Source of the DNA: Methylotenera mobilis 13 | Lineage (GTDB): Bacteria; Pseudomonadota; Gammaproteobacteria; Burkholderiales; Methylophilaceae | Length of the DNA: 64,000 nt | Assembly: GCF_000384255.1 (NCBI RefSeq) | Contig: NZ_KB913035.1 | Coordinates: forward strand, 2,557,093 to 2,621,092 | Direction of reading: 5' to 3' | Shown: one piece after another, positions 45,794-54,453 of the stretch | Layout of the letters: every line of letters begins with the position of its first letter | How positions within the stretch are numbered: the first letter of the stretch is position 1 | The notes under the pieces: model-generated | Told to the model about the DNA's origin: nothing | Seen by the model: the letters and a program-made list of their open reading frames with translations, nothing else | The model's database searches: none | Program-made: the position numbers and the translations under genes

Positions 45794-47146
45794 ATGACTC
45801 ACCATCGAAGTGCATGGCGTAACCGCTGGACTTTCATGCTGGCTACCGCTGGCTCTGCTATTGGCTTAGGTAACATCTGGAAACTACCCTACATGATAGG
45901 GGTTAACGGTGGCAGTGCTTTCGTCCTAGTGTTTATCGCCTGCATCTTTTTTGTGGGCATCCCGCTGATGATGACTGAGATTCTGCTGGGCCGTAGAGCA
46001 CAAAAAAACCCACTCAACGGTATAGAAACACTGGCGATTGAAGCTAACGCATCTCGCCATTGGAAGTATCTAGGTGGCATGGGAATGATCACAGGACTCC
46101 TGATTCTCAGCTTTTATAGCGTTATCGGCGGATGGGTACTGAGCTTTATTGGCGCAGCAGCAAGCGGCAGCTTTGTCGGCATGGATGGCACTCAATCCAC
46201 CGCTAACTTCAACCAACTACTCGCATCCCCCCTTACCCTACTATTTTGGCATACCGTTTTCATGATAATGACCATGGGCGTCGTAGCACGTGGCGTTAAC
46301 TCTGGTCTTGAAAAAGCCAATAACATTTTGATTCCTGCACTATTTGCTATTCTGCTGATACTGCTAGGTTACAGCATGTCTGTAGGTGACATGAGTGCCT
46401 CTTTTCGCTTCATGTTCAGCCCTGACTTTTCTAAAATCACCCCAGTTGCCGTGCTTTCTGCGCTTGGTCACGCATTCTTCTCACTTAGCCTCGGGATGGG
46501 CTCGGTAATGGTATATGGCTCATATTTGCAACGTGACGTTTCAATCGCTCGCGCCACTATTTATATTGCACTGGCTGACACACTACTAGGTCTTTTAATT
46601 GGTCTTGCTATTTATGCCTTAGTATTCGCTAATCAGCTAGCCCCTAATGCTGGGCCAGGCTTAATTTTCCAAACACTGCCAATTGCATTTGGCCAAATGC
46701 CTAGTGGCAGCCTCATCGCCACATTGTTCTTTATCCTTGTTGCTTTTGCGGCATGGACCTCCGCCATTTCACTTGTTGAACCAACCATCGCTTGGGTTGT
46801 AGAAAACACAGAAATTTCTCGCAAAATTGCCACAACGATATTAGGACTGATTATCTGGCTAATCGGGATCAGCGTTGTATTCTCTTTTAATGAATGGCAA
46901 AACGTTACCATCATATTTGGCCTAAATATCTTTGATACTTTAGATAAGCTGACGTCCACCATATTGCTACCGCTTGGTGGACTATTGATTGCAATATTTG
47001 CTGGTTACTTTATGAAAAATAGCCATGTTCAAGAAGAGTTGAATTTACATCAATGGTCTTTTAAAGTTTGGATCTTGATGAATAACGTAATTGCACCTAT
47101 CGGTATTATTGGCGTATTTCTCTATCTTTTTAAAATCATTCAATAA
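45794..47146 (+). CDS. sodium-dependent neurotransmitter-type transporter (NSS family)
   Basis: A 450-residue NSS/SNF transporter, shorter-type bacterial form. The N-terminal signature NRWTFMLATAGSAIGLGNIW followed by KLPYMIGVNGGSAFVLVFI carries the Na1/Na2 and substrate site of helix 1, GVARGVNSGLEKANNILIPALF follows helix 4/5 and FFSLSLGMGSVMVYGSYL is helix 6-like. LeuT-like fold, importing an amino acid with Na+. Substrate unknown. Follows the AGCS gene on the same strand and is closed by the terminator at 47278-47309. Confidence 0.93.
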   Translation: MTHHRSAWRNRWTFMLATAGSAIGLGNIWKLPYMIGVNGGSAFVLVFIACIFFVGIPLMMTEILLGRRAQKNPLNGIETLAIEANASRHWKYLGGMGMITGLLILSFYSVIGGWVLSFIGAAASGSFVGMDGTQSTANFNQLLASPLTLLFWHTVFMIMTMGVVARGVNSGLEKANNILIPALFAILLILLGYSMSVGDMSASFRFMFSPDFSKITPVAVLSALGHAFFSLSLGMGSVMVYGSYLQRDVSIARATIYIALADTLLGLLIGLAIYALVFANQLAPNAGPGLIFQTLPIAFGQMPSGSLIATLFFILVAFAAWTSAISLVEPTIAWVVENTEISRKIATTILGLIIWLIGISVVFSFNEWQNVTIIFGLNIFDTLDKLTSTILLPLGGLLIAIFAGYFMKNSHVQEELNLHQWSFKVWILMNNVIAPIGIIGVFLYLFKIIQ

Positions 47147-47277
47147 ATATAAAGAGTTAAAAAATTGACATTTAGGTTTGGTAATAAGCAACGATTAAGT
47201 AATACCTACTAATAAACCAATGAGTTAGACTAGGCTACATCTTCATAACCATTATAATTTTTAATCATCACTGCAAA

Positions 47278-47309
47278 CAAAAAAGCCAGCTTTTTGAGCT
47301 GGCTTTTTT
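47278..47309. terminator. bidirectional intrinsic terminator
   Basis: A-run, stem AGCCAGCT (47284-47291) / AGCTGGCT (47297-47304) with a TTTTTG-type loop, then T-run. Serves the NSS gene on the plus strand and the cytochrome c gene on the minus strand. Confidence 0.9.
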
Positions 47310-47333
47310 ACTCTGCATGAAGCTTGTACCGGA

Positions 47334-47663
47334 TTACAGTGACAATATCCATTGAACGATTGTTTTAATGTCAGCTTCTTTAACCTGACCACCCATTGCT
47401 GGCATTGGCATAGGGCCCCAAACGCCGCTACCACCTTTTTTAACTTTTTCAACTAGCTTTGCTTCAGCTGTTTTGTCGCCTTTGTATTTTGCCGCAACAT
47501 CTTTATATGCTGGACCTAATACTTTTTTTTCTACTGTATGACATGCTAAACAGCCACTTTTTTGTGCTAAAGCTTCAGCAGCTTTTGCATCCACTGCAGC
47601 ACCTGCTTGCACAGTAAGCAACATAGAACCAGCAGTAGCGATTGTTAATAATAAAGCTTTCAT
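47334..47663 (-). CDS. class I cytochrome c (c551/c552 type)
   Basis: A 109-residue exported haem protein. Signal peptide about 1-22 (MKALLLTIATAGSMLLTVQA), haem-binding motif Cys38-Leu-Ala-Cys41-His42, the GPAYKDVAAKY region after it, and an axial Met in GVWGPMPMPAMGG. The mature size of about 87 residues and these motifs are those of cytochrome c551/c552. In methylotrophs such small cytochromes (cH-like) can take electrons from the methanol dehydrogenase partner cytochrome. That role here is inference. A SD AAGGAG precedes the ATG. Confidence 0.95.
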   Translation of the reverse strand: MKALLLTIATAGSMLLTVQAGAAVDAKAAEALAQKSGCLACHTVEKKVLGPAYKDVAAKYKGDKTAEAKLVEKVKKGGSGVWGPMPMPAMGGQVKEADIKTIVQWILSL

Positions 47664-47888
47664 GCTATCTCCTTGAATTAACGCTTAATAATAGTAGTTA
47701 TAAATTTTACAACCCGCTTATCATACTGATAATTTAGTTTATGACAAGTGTGTTAAATCAAATGATTCGTTAATAAATAACAAATTATCTGACTCAACAA
47801 TTTTAATTAAATTCACATTACTTAGGATGGATATAACGCTTTCGATCGGCACTGCGTTGACAGCACAAAAAATTAAAATTAAATGTAC

Positions 47889-48827
47889 TTATAAAGCCTC
47901 TACACTATACTCAACAGACATCGTATGCGTTCTATTCGGGCTAATGACCACAGAGTTTTCTAATGCATTGGCAGTTTCTACACATACCGTTTTACGCCAT
48001 TCGTCTGCATCACCCATATCTCCCATGGCATGCGCTTTCTCAGCACCTGGGCTCCAGACAACAGTAGTATCACTACCAGATTTACCCACACGGATTAATC
48101 GGTTGTATATAGGGTCATGAATTAAACAGTCTGAATTGTGGTCTAAATAAACACGATCGAACTCACCATCAAATTTCAATACATTGTGTTCAACATAACG
48201 TCTGTACTGACGTAACTTATCCGCATATAGACAATCTTGCAGACCGGTTACGCGAATATTGCCAACATCACTCACATGCAGATAAGTATGGAATGCCTCA
48301 CCAATTAAAAATGGATGGTCTGATTTGTTCGTGGTAGCTAAATCAATTTTCAAACGTTTACCAATCGTGACCATCATGGTCAGTACGTATGAGTATGAAA
48401 GCTGCCTTTTTGCCTCTGGTGTTTCTATCATTTGCAACACAATGCGCGTTGCACCTGTTTCAGTTGAATCAACATCGACCAATTGCCATGGAATCACTCT
48501 TGCAAAACCGTGCGGACACAATGTGCTGTCGGTTGGATGTGCGCCAAACCAAGGCCAGCAAATGGGCACACCACCACGGATAGAACGGCCTTTTACATAA
48601 CGCGCATGGTCAGAAAGCCATAATACTGGTTGCTTTTCTGCTTTTGGTTGCCATTGCATGACATGACCGCCTTGCAACGCGATTTTAGCCGTTGCTAATG
48701 GGTTATCTATCTCTAAATATTGTAGACCTGTTTCATCTTCAGTCACGGTCACATGAGGGTGTAACGTTGAGTACCCCTGCCCGTCTCTTTTTCTAAAGAT
48801 ATGGTCTTCTAATGAATCTAATGTCAT
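47889..48827 (-). CDS. yeaD: D-hexose-6-phosphate mutarotase
   Basis: A 312-residue galactose-mutarotase-fold protein of the YeaD type. Characteristic residues: LQGGHVMQWQPKAEKQPVLW, GRSIRGGVPICWPWFGAHP, HGFARVIPWQLVD (catalytic His), GEAFHTYLHVSD (His) and a late Glu in WSPGAEKAHAMGDMG. It interconverts alpha and beta anomers of glucose-6-phosphate and related sugars. It would fit the ribulose monophosphate cycle with hexose-phosphate flux, if this is a methylotroph. Single gene, start at 48827. Confidence 0.92.
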   Translation of the reverse strand: MTLDSLEDHIFRKRDGQGYSTLHPHVTVTEDETGLQYLEIDNPLATAKIALQGGHVMQWQPKAEKQPVLWLSDHARYVKGRSIRGGVPICWPWFGAHPTDSTLCPHGFARVIPWQLVDVDSTETGATRIVLQMIETPEAKRQLSYSYVLTMMVTIGKRLKIDLATTNKSDHPFLIGEAFHTYLHVSDVGNIRVTGLQDCLYADKLRQYRRYVEHNVLKFDGEFDRVYLDHNSDCLIHDPIYNRLIRVGKSGSDTTVVWSPGAEKAHAMGDMGDADEWRKTVCVETANALENSVVISPNRTHTMSVEYSVEAL

Positions 48828-48904
48828 ACATTACCTTATCAATTTGTCACTTTTTAGCGTTTCGTAAAACGCTTACTTAAAAAGTGAGGTTTAATCTATT
48901 TAAA

Positions 48905-50755
48905 TTATTTCTCTATTTGAGAAACATCACGCACTGCACCACGTGCAGCACTTGTACTCATTGCAGCGTATGCGCGCAATGCAGGAGAAACCGCTCTTTC
49001 ACGGTTAACCGGTTTCCAGGCATCTTTGCCTTTATCTTCCATTTTGGCACGACGGTGCGCCATTTCTTCATCACTAATGACTAAATGAATCGTACGGTTT
49101 GGAATATCGATTTCAATTTTGTCACCCTCTTCTACCAAGCCAATTGCGCCGCCTTCAGCTGCTTCTGGTGAAGCATGACCGATACTCAAGCCAGAGGTAC
49201 CGCCTGAAAAACGTCCATCAGTCAGCAATGCACAGTCTTTACCAAGACCTTTAGATTTTAAGTATGAAGTTGGGTACAGCATTTCTTGCATACCAGGGCC
49301 ACCGCGTGGGCCTTCATAACGAATCACCACGACGTCACCCGCTACAATTTTATCGGCAAGAATCGCTTCCACTGAAGCGTCTTGGCTTTCAAAAATACGT
49401 GCACGGCCAGTAAATTTCAAAATACTGTCATCCACACCCGCAGTTTTTACAATACAGCCATCTAACGCGATATTGCCGTAGAGCACTGCCAAACCACCGT
49501 CTTGTGAGTAAGCATGCGCTTTATCACGGATACAGCCTTCGCTTCTGTCGTCATCTAGCGTTGGGTAAAGCATGCTTTGAGAAAACGCGATGGTCGTTGA
49601 AATGCCACCAGGCGCTGCACGGAAAAATTTCTTCACATCTTCGTTTTGAGTGACTTTAATATCCCACTCATTGAGCGCATCGCCCAAGCTTGGGCTATGT
49701 ACCATCGGTGTATCACGGTGAATCACACCAGCGCGATCAAGCTCGCCTAAAATACCCATCACGCCACCCGCACGGTGCACATCCTCCATATGGTATTTAG
49801 CGGTTGCAGGCGCTACTTTACTTACACATGGCACTTTACGTGAAATGCGGTCAATATCACTCATGGTGAAATCTAAACCTGCTTCATGTGCCGCAGCTAG
49901 CAAATGCAATACTGTATTAGTAGAGCCGCCCATTGCAACATCTAGGCTCATCGCATTTTCAAATGCTTTCATGTTGGCAATGCTACGTGGTAATACGGTG
50001 TAGTCATCTTGCTCATAATGACGTTTTGCAAGGTCAACAATCAAGCGCCCTGCTTTTAAGAACAACTCTTTACGTGCCGCATGTGTCGCTAAAGTTGAAC
50101 CATTGCCAGGCAAGCTTAAACCTAGCGCTTCAGTTAAACAGTTCATTGAGTTAGCTGTAAACATACCCGAGCAAGAACCGCAGGTAGGGCAAGCTGAACG
50201 CTCAATCGCGTCAGACTCTGCATCGCTCACATTACTATCTGCCGCCGCTACCATCGCATCTACTAAGTCTAGTTTATGTGTGTTGCCGCCCCAGTTTACC
50301 TTACCAGCTTCCATTGGGCCGCCAGATACAAACACCACAGGGATATTCAAACGTAATGCCGCCATCAACATGCCTGGGGTGATTTTGTCACAGTTTGAAA
50401 TACACACCAGCGCATCTGCACAGTGCGCATTGACCATGTATTCAACGCTATCTGCAATTAAATCACGGCTAGGTAAGCTATAAAGCATACCGCCATGACC
50501 CATCGCAATACCATCATCAACCGCAATGGTATTAAATTCTTTGGCTACGCCGCCTGCTTTTTCAATTTCGCGAGCCACCAATTGACCCATGTCTTTTAAA
50601 TGTACGTGTCCTGGCACAAACTGGGTAAATGAGTTAGCAACTGCGATAATTGGCTTATCAAAGTCACCATCTTTCATGCCAGTGGCACGCCATAGTGCGC
50701 GCGCACCCGCCATGTTGCGACCGTGAGTAGTGGTATGTGAACGATAAACTGGCAT
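48905..50755 (-). CDS. ilvD: dihydroxy-acid dehydratase
   Basis: 616 residues from the ATG at 50755 ([20 protein letters not shown]), the same length as E. coli IlvD. The frame runs open to 50818 but only this start is family-like. Fe-S cluster cysteines in [12 protein letters not shown] and [17 protein letters not shown]. Also [34 protein letters not shown] and [20 protein letters not shown]. It catalyses the third step of valine/isoleucine synthesis. In many betaproteobacteria ilvD lies next to lgt. Here a 7-kb integron separates the two. Confidence 0.98.
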   Translation of the reverse strand: MPVYRSHTTTHGRNMAGARALWRATGMKDGDFDKPIIAVANSFTQFVPGHVHLKDMGQLVAREIEKAGGVAKEFNTIAVDDGIAMGHGGMLYSLPSRDLIADSVEYMVNAHCADALVCISNCDKITPGMLMAALRLNIPVVFVSGGPMEAGKVNWGGNTHKLDLVDAMVAAADSNVSDAESDAIERSACPTCGSCSGMFTANSMNCLTEALGLSLPGNGSTLATHAARKELFLKAGRLIVDLAKRHYEQDDYTVLPRSIANMKAFENAMSLDVAMGGSTNTVLHLLAAAHEAGLDFTMSDIDRISRKVPCVSKVAPATAKYHMEDVHRAGGVMGILGELDRAGVIHRDTPMVHSPSLGDALNEWDIKVTQNEDVKKFFRAAPGGISTTIAFSQSMLYPTLDDDRSEGCIRDKAHAYSQDGGLAVLYGNIALDGCIVKTAGVDDSILKFTGRARIFESQDASVEAILADKIVAGDVVVIRYEGPRGGPGMQEMLYPTSYLKSKGLGKDCALLTDGRFSGGTSGLSIGHASPEAAEGGAIGLVEEGDKIEIDIPNRTIHLVISDEEMAHRRAKMEDKGKDAWKPVNRERAVSPALRAYAAMSTSAARGAVRDVSQIEK

Positions 50756-50887
50756 GGTAAAAATCCGTAAAAAAAGTGAATAAACAATAAAGTGTAATTT
50801 TAGACTAGCTAGCGCCAACTAGCCAAAGAAATGTGAAAGAAACGTATGATTTGATTAAGCAAAAGTACTAAAACCAACCTAAACACG

Positions 50888-51898
50888 TTATAAAGCATCT
50901 AAAGGACTGCTCACACCCCGCCCGCCCTTATTGAGCACATGGGTATAAATCATCGTCGTACTCACATCAGAATGTCCTAATAGCTCTTGAACTGTGCGGA
51001 TATCGTAACCACCTTCAAGCAAGTGTGTCGCAAAACTATGGCGAAAAGTATGGGGTGTTGCTGGTTTGGTAATTTCCGCATCGACCACCGCTTGACGCAT
51101 CGCACGTTGCACAGACTGATCTTGCAAATGATGGCGACGGATCACAGGCTCATCACCATCTTTAGTACGCGGATCCTGCGACAACTTACCACTTGGAAAA
51201 ACATATTGCCAAACCCAATCCCGACCAGCATAAGGAAACTTTAAACCCAAAGCCTGTGGCATATACACCGAACCAAAGCCATCATTCAAATCATTTTGAT
51301 GCAACTGCTTCACGCGATTCAAATGTGTTTTAAGTGGCTCAACTAAGGTAAGCGGCAACATGGTCACGCGATCTTTAAAGCCCTTACCATCGCGAATTAA
51401 AATCTCTTTGCGTTCAAAATCAATATCTTTCACCCGCAAACGCAAGGCTTCTAAAATCCGCATCCCCGTTCCATAGAGCAAACTCGCTACTAACCAATGC
51501 GTACCAGTTAAACGACCCAACACCGCCTGCACCTCAGCTTTTGTAAGTACCACAGGTAGGCGCTTAGGCGCTTTTGCCTGCTCAACGTTATCCAACCAAG
51601 GCAATGCAACACCCAAGACCTCTTTATACAAAAACAACAACGCACTTTTCGCCTGATTTTGCGTGCTAGCAGCAACATGTCGATCCACCGCCAAATGCGT
51701 TAAAAACACCTCTACTTCTACCGAGCCCATCTCACTTGGATGACGCTTGTCAAAATGTAAAATAAAGCGTTTAATCCATTCCAAATAAGCTTGTTCGGTA
51801 CGAATACTATAATGCTTAAGACGAATCTTGCCGCGCACTTGCTCCAAAAGCTTGGGCGACTCTACGTTTTGTACAGCGCTTTGTAATAAGTTTTGCAT
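50888..51898 (-). CDS. intI: integron integrase
   Basis: A 336-residue tyrosine recombinase. Catalytic residues R147 ([13 protein letters not shown]), H283 and R286 ([20 protein letters not shown]), H309 (ELLGHSDVS) and Y318 (TTMIYTHVL) are all there, close to IntI1 numbering. The integron-specific insert is present at about residues 212-240 ([19 protein letters not shown]), which separates IntI from XerC/D. The C-terminus [12 protein letters not shown] is also IntI-like. No stop or frameshift. It reads away from the cassette array, the normal arrangement. No CTGT-N8-ACAG LexA box was seen just upstream. It should insert and excise cassettes at attI/attC. Confidence 0.97.
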   Translation of the reverse strand: MQNLLQSAVQNVESPKLLEQVRGKIRLKHYSIRTEQAYLEWIKRFILHFDKRHPSEMGSVEVEVFLTHLAVDRHVAASTQNQAKSALLFLYKEVLGVALPWLDNVEQAKAPKRLPVVLTKAEVQAVLGRLTGTHWLVASLLYGTGMRILEALRLRVKDIDFERKEILIRDGKGFKDRVTMLPLTLVEPLKTHLNRVKQLHQNDLNDGFGSVYMPQALGLKFPYAGRDWVWQYVFPSGKLSQDPRTKDGDEPVIRRHHLQDQSVQRAMRQAVVDAEITKPATPHTFRHSFATHLLEGGYDIRTVQELLGHSDVSTTMIYTHVLNKGGRGVSSPLDAL

Positions 51899-52048
51899 GT
51901 TTTTATGCCGTATCTAAATAAAATTTTAGGCAATACTAAAAAAAGTTAATACCATGATTTTATTATATACTTTATTTATAAAAATTAATTGGCACTCACT
52001 TATGACGTATTTAAAAACGTCAAATAGGATGCCTACTTTACGTTAGAG
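51899..52048 (+). other. attI region of the integron
   Basis: Sequence between the intI start and the first cassette, AT-rich. The insertion core is taken as GTTAGAG at 52042-52048 (ACTTTACGTTAGAGCTT), exchange between G52042 and T52043. The last core base deviates from GTTRRRY, but it is the exact complement of CTCTAAC at 52425-52431, the inverse core of the first cassette, as expected if the TTAGAG half came in with that cassette. A cassette promoter (Pc) could not be fixed. Confidence 0.7.
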
Positions 52049-52051
52049 CTT

Positions 52052-52423
52052 ATGAATAAATCAGCGCAGGAAGTTGCATCCGCATGGATAGCAAAATGGT
52101 CGCAGCCAGATCCCGATGCAGGGCTTGATGGCTTCGACCTTGATTTTGATATTCCAAGAGAAAATCCAAACTTATGCCTTGAGGCTATTCTTGAAATTCT
52201 AGAAATAATCCCCGCAGACATATCAAATCATCACTTTCAAGTATTAGCAGCTGGGCCACTTGAGGATTTACTAGTTGAGCATGGTGAGACATACGTCGGA
52301 AGAATTGAGGAACTTGCAAGACAACGGCCCGATTTCAGGCTACTGCTTAATGGAGTCTGGAATAATAGTATTAACCCAAATGTTGTTAAACAACTTTCAA
52401 AGTATTGGGGTAACAAATGGTAA
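52052..52423 (+). CDS. integron cassette protein, unknown (DUF6869-like)
   Basis: A 123-residue acidic soluble protein without signal or membrane segments. The stretch FQVLAAGPLEDLLVEHGETYVGRIEELARQ and the ending FRLLLNGVWNNSI resemble small proteins common in gene cassettes and annotated DUF6869. I am not certain of the number. The start lies only 9 bp after the cassette boundary. The inverse core of the attC site begins 1 bp after the stop, so gene and attC are tightly packed as usual in cassettes. Function unknown. Confidence 0.85.
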   Translation: MNKSAQEVASAWIAKWSQPDPDAGLDGFDLDFDIPRENPNLCLEAILEILEIIPADISNHHFQVLAAGPLEDLLVEHGETYVGRIEELARQRPDFRLLLNGVWNNSINPNVVKQLSKYWGNKW

Positions 52424-52479
52424 GCTCTAACCCCTCATTCAAGCGGGACGCCTAACGGCGCCCCTTGTATCTTACCAAC

Positions 52480-52663
52480 AACTCAGAAATGAGTTAAATT
52501 GCTCTGACGCGAAGAGCCGGGAGAAGGGATGCTGAGCGCGCCCCAAGGCCTTAGAGCCAGTAATTAAGATTAGTGGCCTTCTCCCAACCTACATTCATCA
52601 AGATCGGACGGTATCTTAGGACTGACATAACGTCATGATCCTGCATGCACAAGGTTGATCTGA
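52480..52663 (+). ncRNA. predicted bridge RNA (seekRNA) of IS copy 1
   Basis: Three structures in order. A 5' hairpin AACTCA-GAAA-TGAGTT (52480-52495). A stem GGGAGAAGG (52519-52527) / CCTTCTCCC (52577-52585) closing a loop that holds GCGCCCC (52538-52544), identical to the left attC half at 52458-52464, and AATTAAG (52562-52568), complementary to the right half CTTAATT. A second stem TCAAGATC (52598-52605) / GATCTGA (52657-52663, one bulge) closing a loop with GACGGTATCTTA (52607-52618), identical to the element's right end (53710-53721), and ACAAG (52649-52653), complementary to CTTGT at the left junction. This is the target-loop / donor-loop plan known for IS110-group bridge RNAs. RNA ends are not defined. 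Confidence 0.75.
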
Positions 52664-52721
52664 ATTGGGATGTGTTGTTCGCTTAGGGTGTTTATTTCAC
52701 TTGTTGGTAAGGAGCTCAATC

Positions 52722-53702
52722 ATGGCCTTCATTGAATTGCCGATACTCGGCATTGATATTTCCAAAGCGAAGTTTGATGTGGCATTGCTTGTATATGGCA
52801 AAGTGAAGAAGTCACGGGTATTTGAGAACAACCTTGTTGGTTTTAAAGCCTTATCACTCTGGTTAGTTAAGCAAGACATCACACATCTGCAAGCCTGTAT
52901 GGAAGCCACAGGCACTTACGGTGACGAATTGGCCACTTATTTGTATGACCAAGGCTTTGAAGTCAGCGTGGTGAATCCTGCGCAGATTAAGAGCTTTAGT
53001 GGTGCGCAGTTAAATCGTGCCAAAACAGATAAAGCCGATGCAAAACTCATTGCACAATTCTGTGCCAGTATGCACCCAACGGCTTGGATGCCGCCACCTA
53101 TGCATGTACGTGAATTACAAGCTTTGGTACAGCGACTTTCAGCTTTGCTACAAATGGAACGTCAGGAACAGAATCGTTTCGGTACCGCTGCGCCTGTGAT
53201 TCAGCCTTCCATCAAGGCGGTGTTAGCTACAATTAAAGTTGAGATTAAGGCTGTTGAACGCATGATTCGCGACCATATCGACCGGCATCCTGATTTGAAG
53301 GATCAATCTAATCTGTTGGACAGCATTCCAGGCATCGGAATCGCGACCATTTCGCGCTTATTGGCTTTTGTGGGAGATGTACATCGCTTTAATGATGCGA
53401 AGGCATTGGCTGCATTTGTGGGTTTGAATCCTACCGTACATCAGTCTGGCAGTTCGGTGAGAGGTAAGTCACGCTTATCCAAGAAAGGCAACGCCACCAT
53501 CAGAAAGGCGTTGTATATGCCTGCGGTTGTGGCAAGACGTTATAACCCAACCATTAAAGCGTTTGCGCAACGATTGAAGAAAGCAGGTAAATCGAATATG
53601 CTGATTATTGGCGCGGTAATGCGTAAGTTACTGCATATTATTTATGGGGTGCTGAAGTCAGGCAAACCCTTTGATGCTAATTATGCTGTTAAGAATGCTT
53701 GA
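52722..53702 (+). CDS. IS110-family transposase (DEDD), copy 1
   Basis: 326 residues from the ATG at 52722, which has AAGGAG upstream. The frame is open to 52665 but that part is non-coding leader. N-terminal RuvC-like DEDD domain: ILGIDISKAKFDVALL (Asp), QACMEATGTYGDEL (Glu), RAKTDKADAKLIAQFC (Asp, Asp). Middle coiled-coil region, then the C-terminal transposase_20 domain with LLDSIPGIGIATISRLLAFV, VGLNPTVHQSGSSVRGKSRL (Ser nucleophile region) and KKGNATIRKALYMPAVVARR. Intact, so the element is probably active or recently so. It reads in the same direction as the cassette genes. Confidence 0.97.
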   Translation: MAFIELPILGIDISKAKFDVALLVYGKVKKSRVFENNLVGFKALSLWLVKQDITHLQACMEATGTYGDELATYLYDQGFEVSVVNPAQIKSFSGAQLNRAKTDKADAKLIAQFCASMHPTAWMPPPMHVRELQALVQRLSALLQMERQEQNRFGTAAPVIQPSIKAVLATIKVEIKAVERMIRDHIDRHPDLKDQSNLLDSIPGIGIATISRLLAFVGDVHRFNDAKALAAFVGLNPTVHQSGSSVRGKSRLSKKGNATIRKALYMPAVVARRYNPTIKAFAQRLKKAGKSNMLIIGAVMRKLLHIIYGVLKSGKPFDANYAVKNA

Positions 53703-53750
53703 CAGGTAAGACGGTATCTTAATTCAAACGTTAGGCAAAAGGAGTAATAA

Positions 53751-54146
53751 TTGGATTTGCAAAGCACAACAATAAAATTAGCTCACCCAGGTAAGCGATT
53801 TCAAGGTCAATTTATTGATGGTTTAATCGCCTATATATTGGGTATTATTGCTTTTTACCTATTACATACAATCATCGGTAAAGATGCTTCTTTTCTTGTA
53901 GCAGTAATAATTGCTCTAGCTTATTTTCTCTTTTCAGACGCACTACCGAATGGTCAAAGCATCGGAAAAAAACTCTTGAAAATAAAGGTCGTTAATAAAG
54001 AAACAATGCAACCATGTTCATTAGTTCAGTCACTTTTAAGAAATATTACCTTTCCGCTTGGTATTTTTGATTGGGTGTTTATCTTTTTTGGCTCACACCG
54101 TAGGCTAGGTGACTTCATGGCATCTACTATTGTAGTAAAAATGTAA
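53751..54146 (+). CDS. integron cassette protein, RDD family
   Basis: 131 residues with an RDD domain: GKRFQGQFIDGLIAYILGII holds the first helix with the conserved Arg/Asp-type pattern, then FLVAVIIALAYFLFSDALPN, GQSIGKKLLKIKVVNKETMQ and LLRNITFPLGIFDWVFIFFG with HRRLGDFMASTIVV. Three membrane segments. The start codon is TTG (53751). AAGGAG lies at proper distance and there is no nearby in-frame ATG, so the TTG is well supported and the cassette carries its own ribosome site. Function of RDD proteins is mostly unknown (some are Na+/H+ related). Confidence 0.9.
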   Translation: MDLQSTTIKLAHPGKRFQGQFIDGLIAYILGIIAFYLLHTIIGKDASFLVAVIIALAYFLFSDALPNGQSIGKKLLKIKVVNKETMQPCSLVQSLLRNITFPLGIFDWVFIFFGSHRRLGDFMASTIVVKM

Positions 54147-54211
54147 TGTACATCTTGCCTAACCCACCATTCAAGCGGGACGCCTAACGGCGCCCCTTGT
54201 ATCTTACCAAC

Positions 54212-54395
54212 AACTCAGAAATGAGTTAAATTGCTCTGACGCGAAGAGCCGGGAGAAGGGATGCTGAGCGCGCCCCAAGGCCTTAGAGCCAGTAATTAAG
54301 ATTAGTGGCCTTCTCCCAACCTACATTCATCAAGATCGGACGGTATCTTAGGACTGACATAACGTCATGATCCTGCATGCACAAGGTTGATCTGA
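54212..54395 (+). ncRNA. predicted bridge RNA (seekRNA) of IS copy 2
   Basis: Identical by eye to the segment in copy 1: 5' hairpin at 54212-54227, target loop closed by stems 54251-54259 / 54309-54317, donor loop with GACGGTATCTTA at 54339-54350. The guide AATTAAG pairs equally with both attC right halves, because their single difference lies outside the paired bases. Confidence 0.73.
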
Positions 54396-54453
54396 ATTGG
54401 GATGTGTTGTTCGCTTAGGGTGTTTATTTCACTTGTTGGTAAGGAGCTCAATC

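Larger units (their letters stand above)
52466..53719 (+). mobile_element. IS110-family insertion sequence, copy 1, inside attC
   Basis: About 1,254 bp from TGTATCTTACC to ACGGTATCT. Boundaries were set by comparing with copy 2 (offset exactly 1,732 bp) and by rejoining the attC halves. They may shift by 2-3 bp because CTT occurs at both junctions. Short subterminal inverted repeats TCTTACC (52470-52476) / GGTAAGA (53705-53711). Layout: ~255 bp of 5' non-coding sequence, a DEDD transposase gene, and only 17 bp after its stop. No target duplication beyond the CT core. Insertion into attC is a known habit of some IS1111/IS110 relatives. Confidence 0.9.
52425..53736 (+). repeat. attC site of cassette 1, interrupted by an IS110-family element
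   Basis: Left half 52425-52465: inverse core CTCTAAC, then CATTCAAGCGGGACGCC and GGCGCCCCT. Right half 53718-53736: CTTAATTCAAACGTTAGGC with core GTTAGGC at 53730-53736. Between them sits IS copy 1. Rejoined, the halves give a ~60-bp attC with target GGCGCCCCTTAATT, where CT would be the shared core. Interrupted, it should no longer fold as a normal attC hairpin on the single strand. Confidence 0.85.

Noticed and set aside
51899-52041. Cassette promoter Pc (TTGGCA near 51990 with TATTTA downstream) and a LexA box before intI.
   Set aside because: The -35/-10 spacing is only about 13 bp, and no CTGT-N8-ACAG sequence is present. Neither can be supported.
52600-52721. The upstream extension of the transposase frame to 52665 as coding.
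   Set aside because: The AAGGAG site and family-like N-terminus place the start at 52722. The extension overlaps the predicted donor loop of the bridge RNA.
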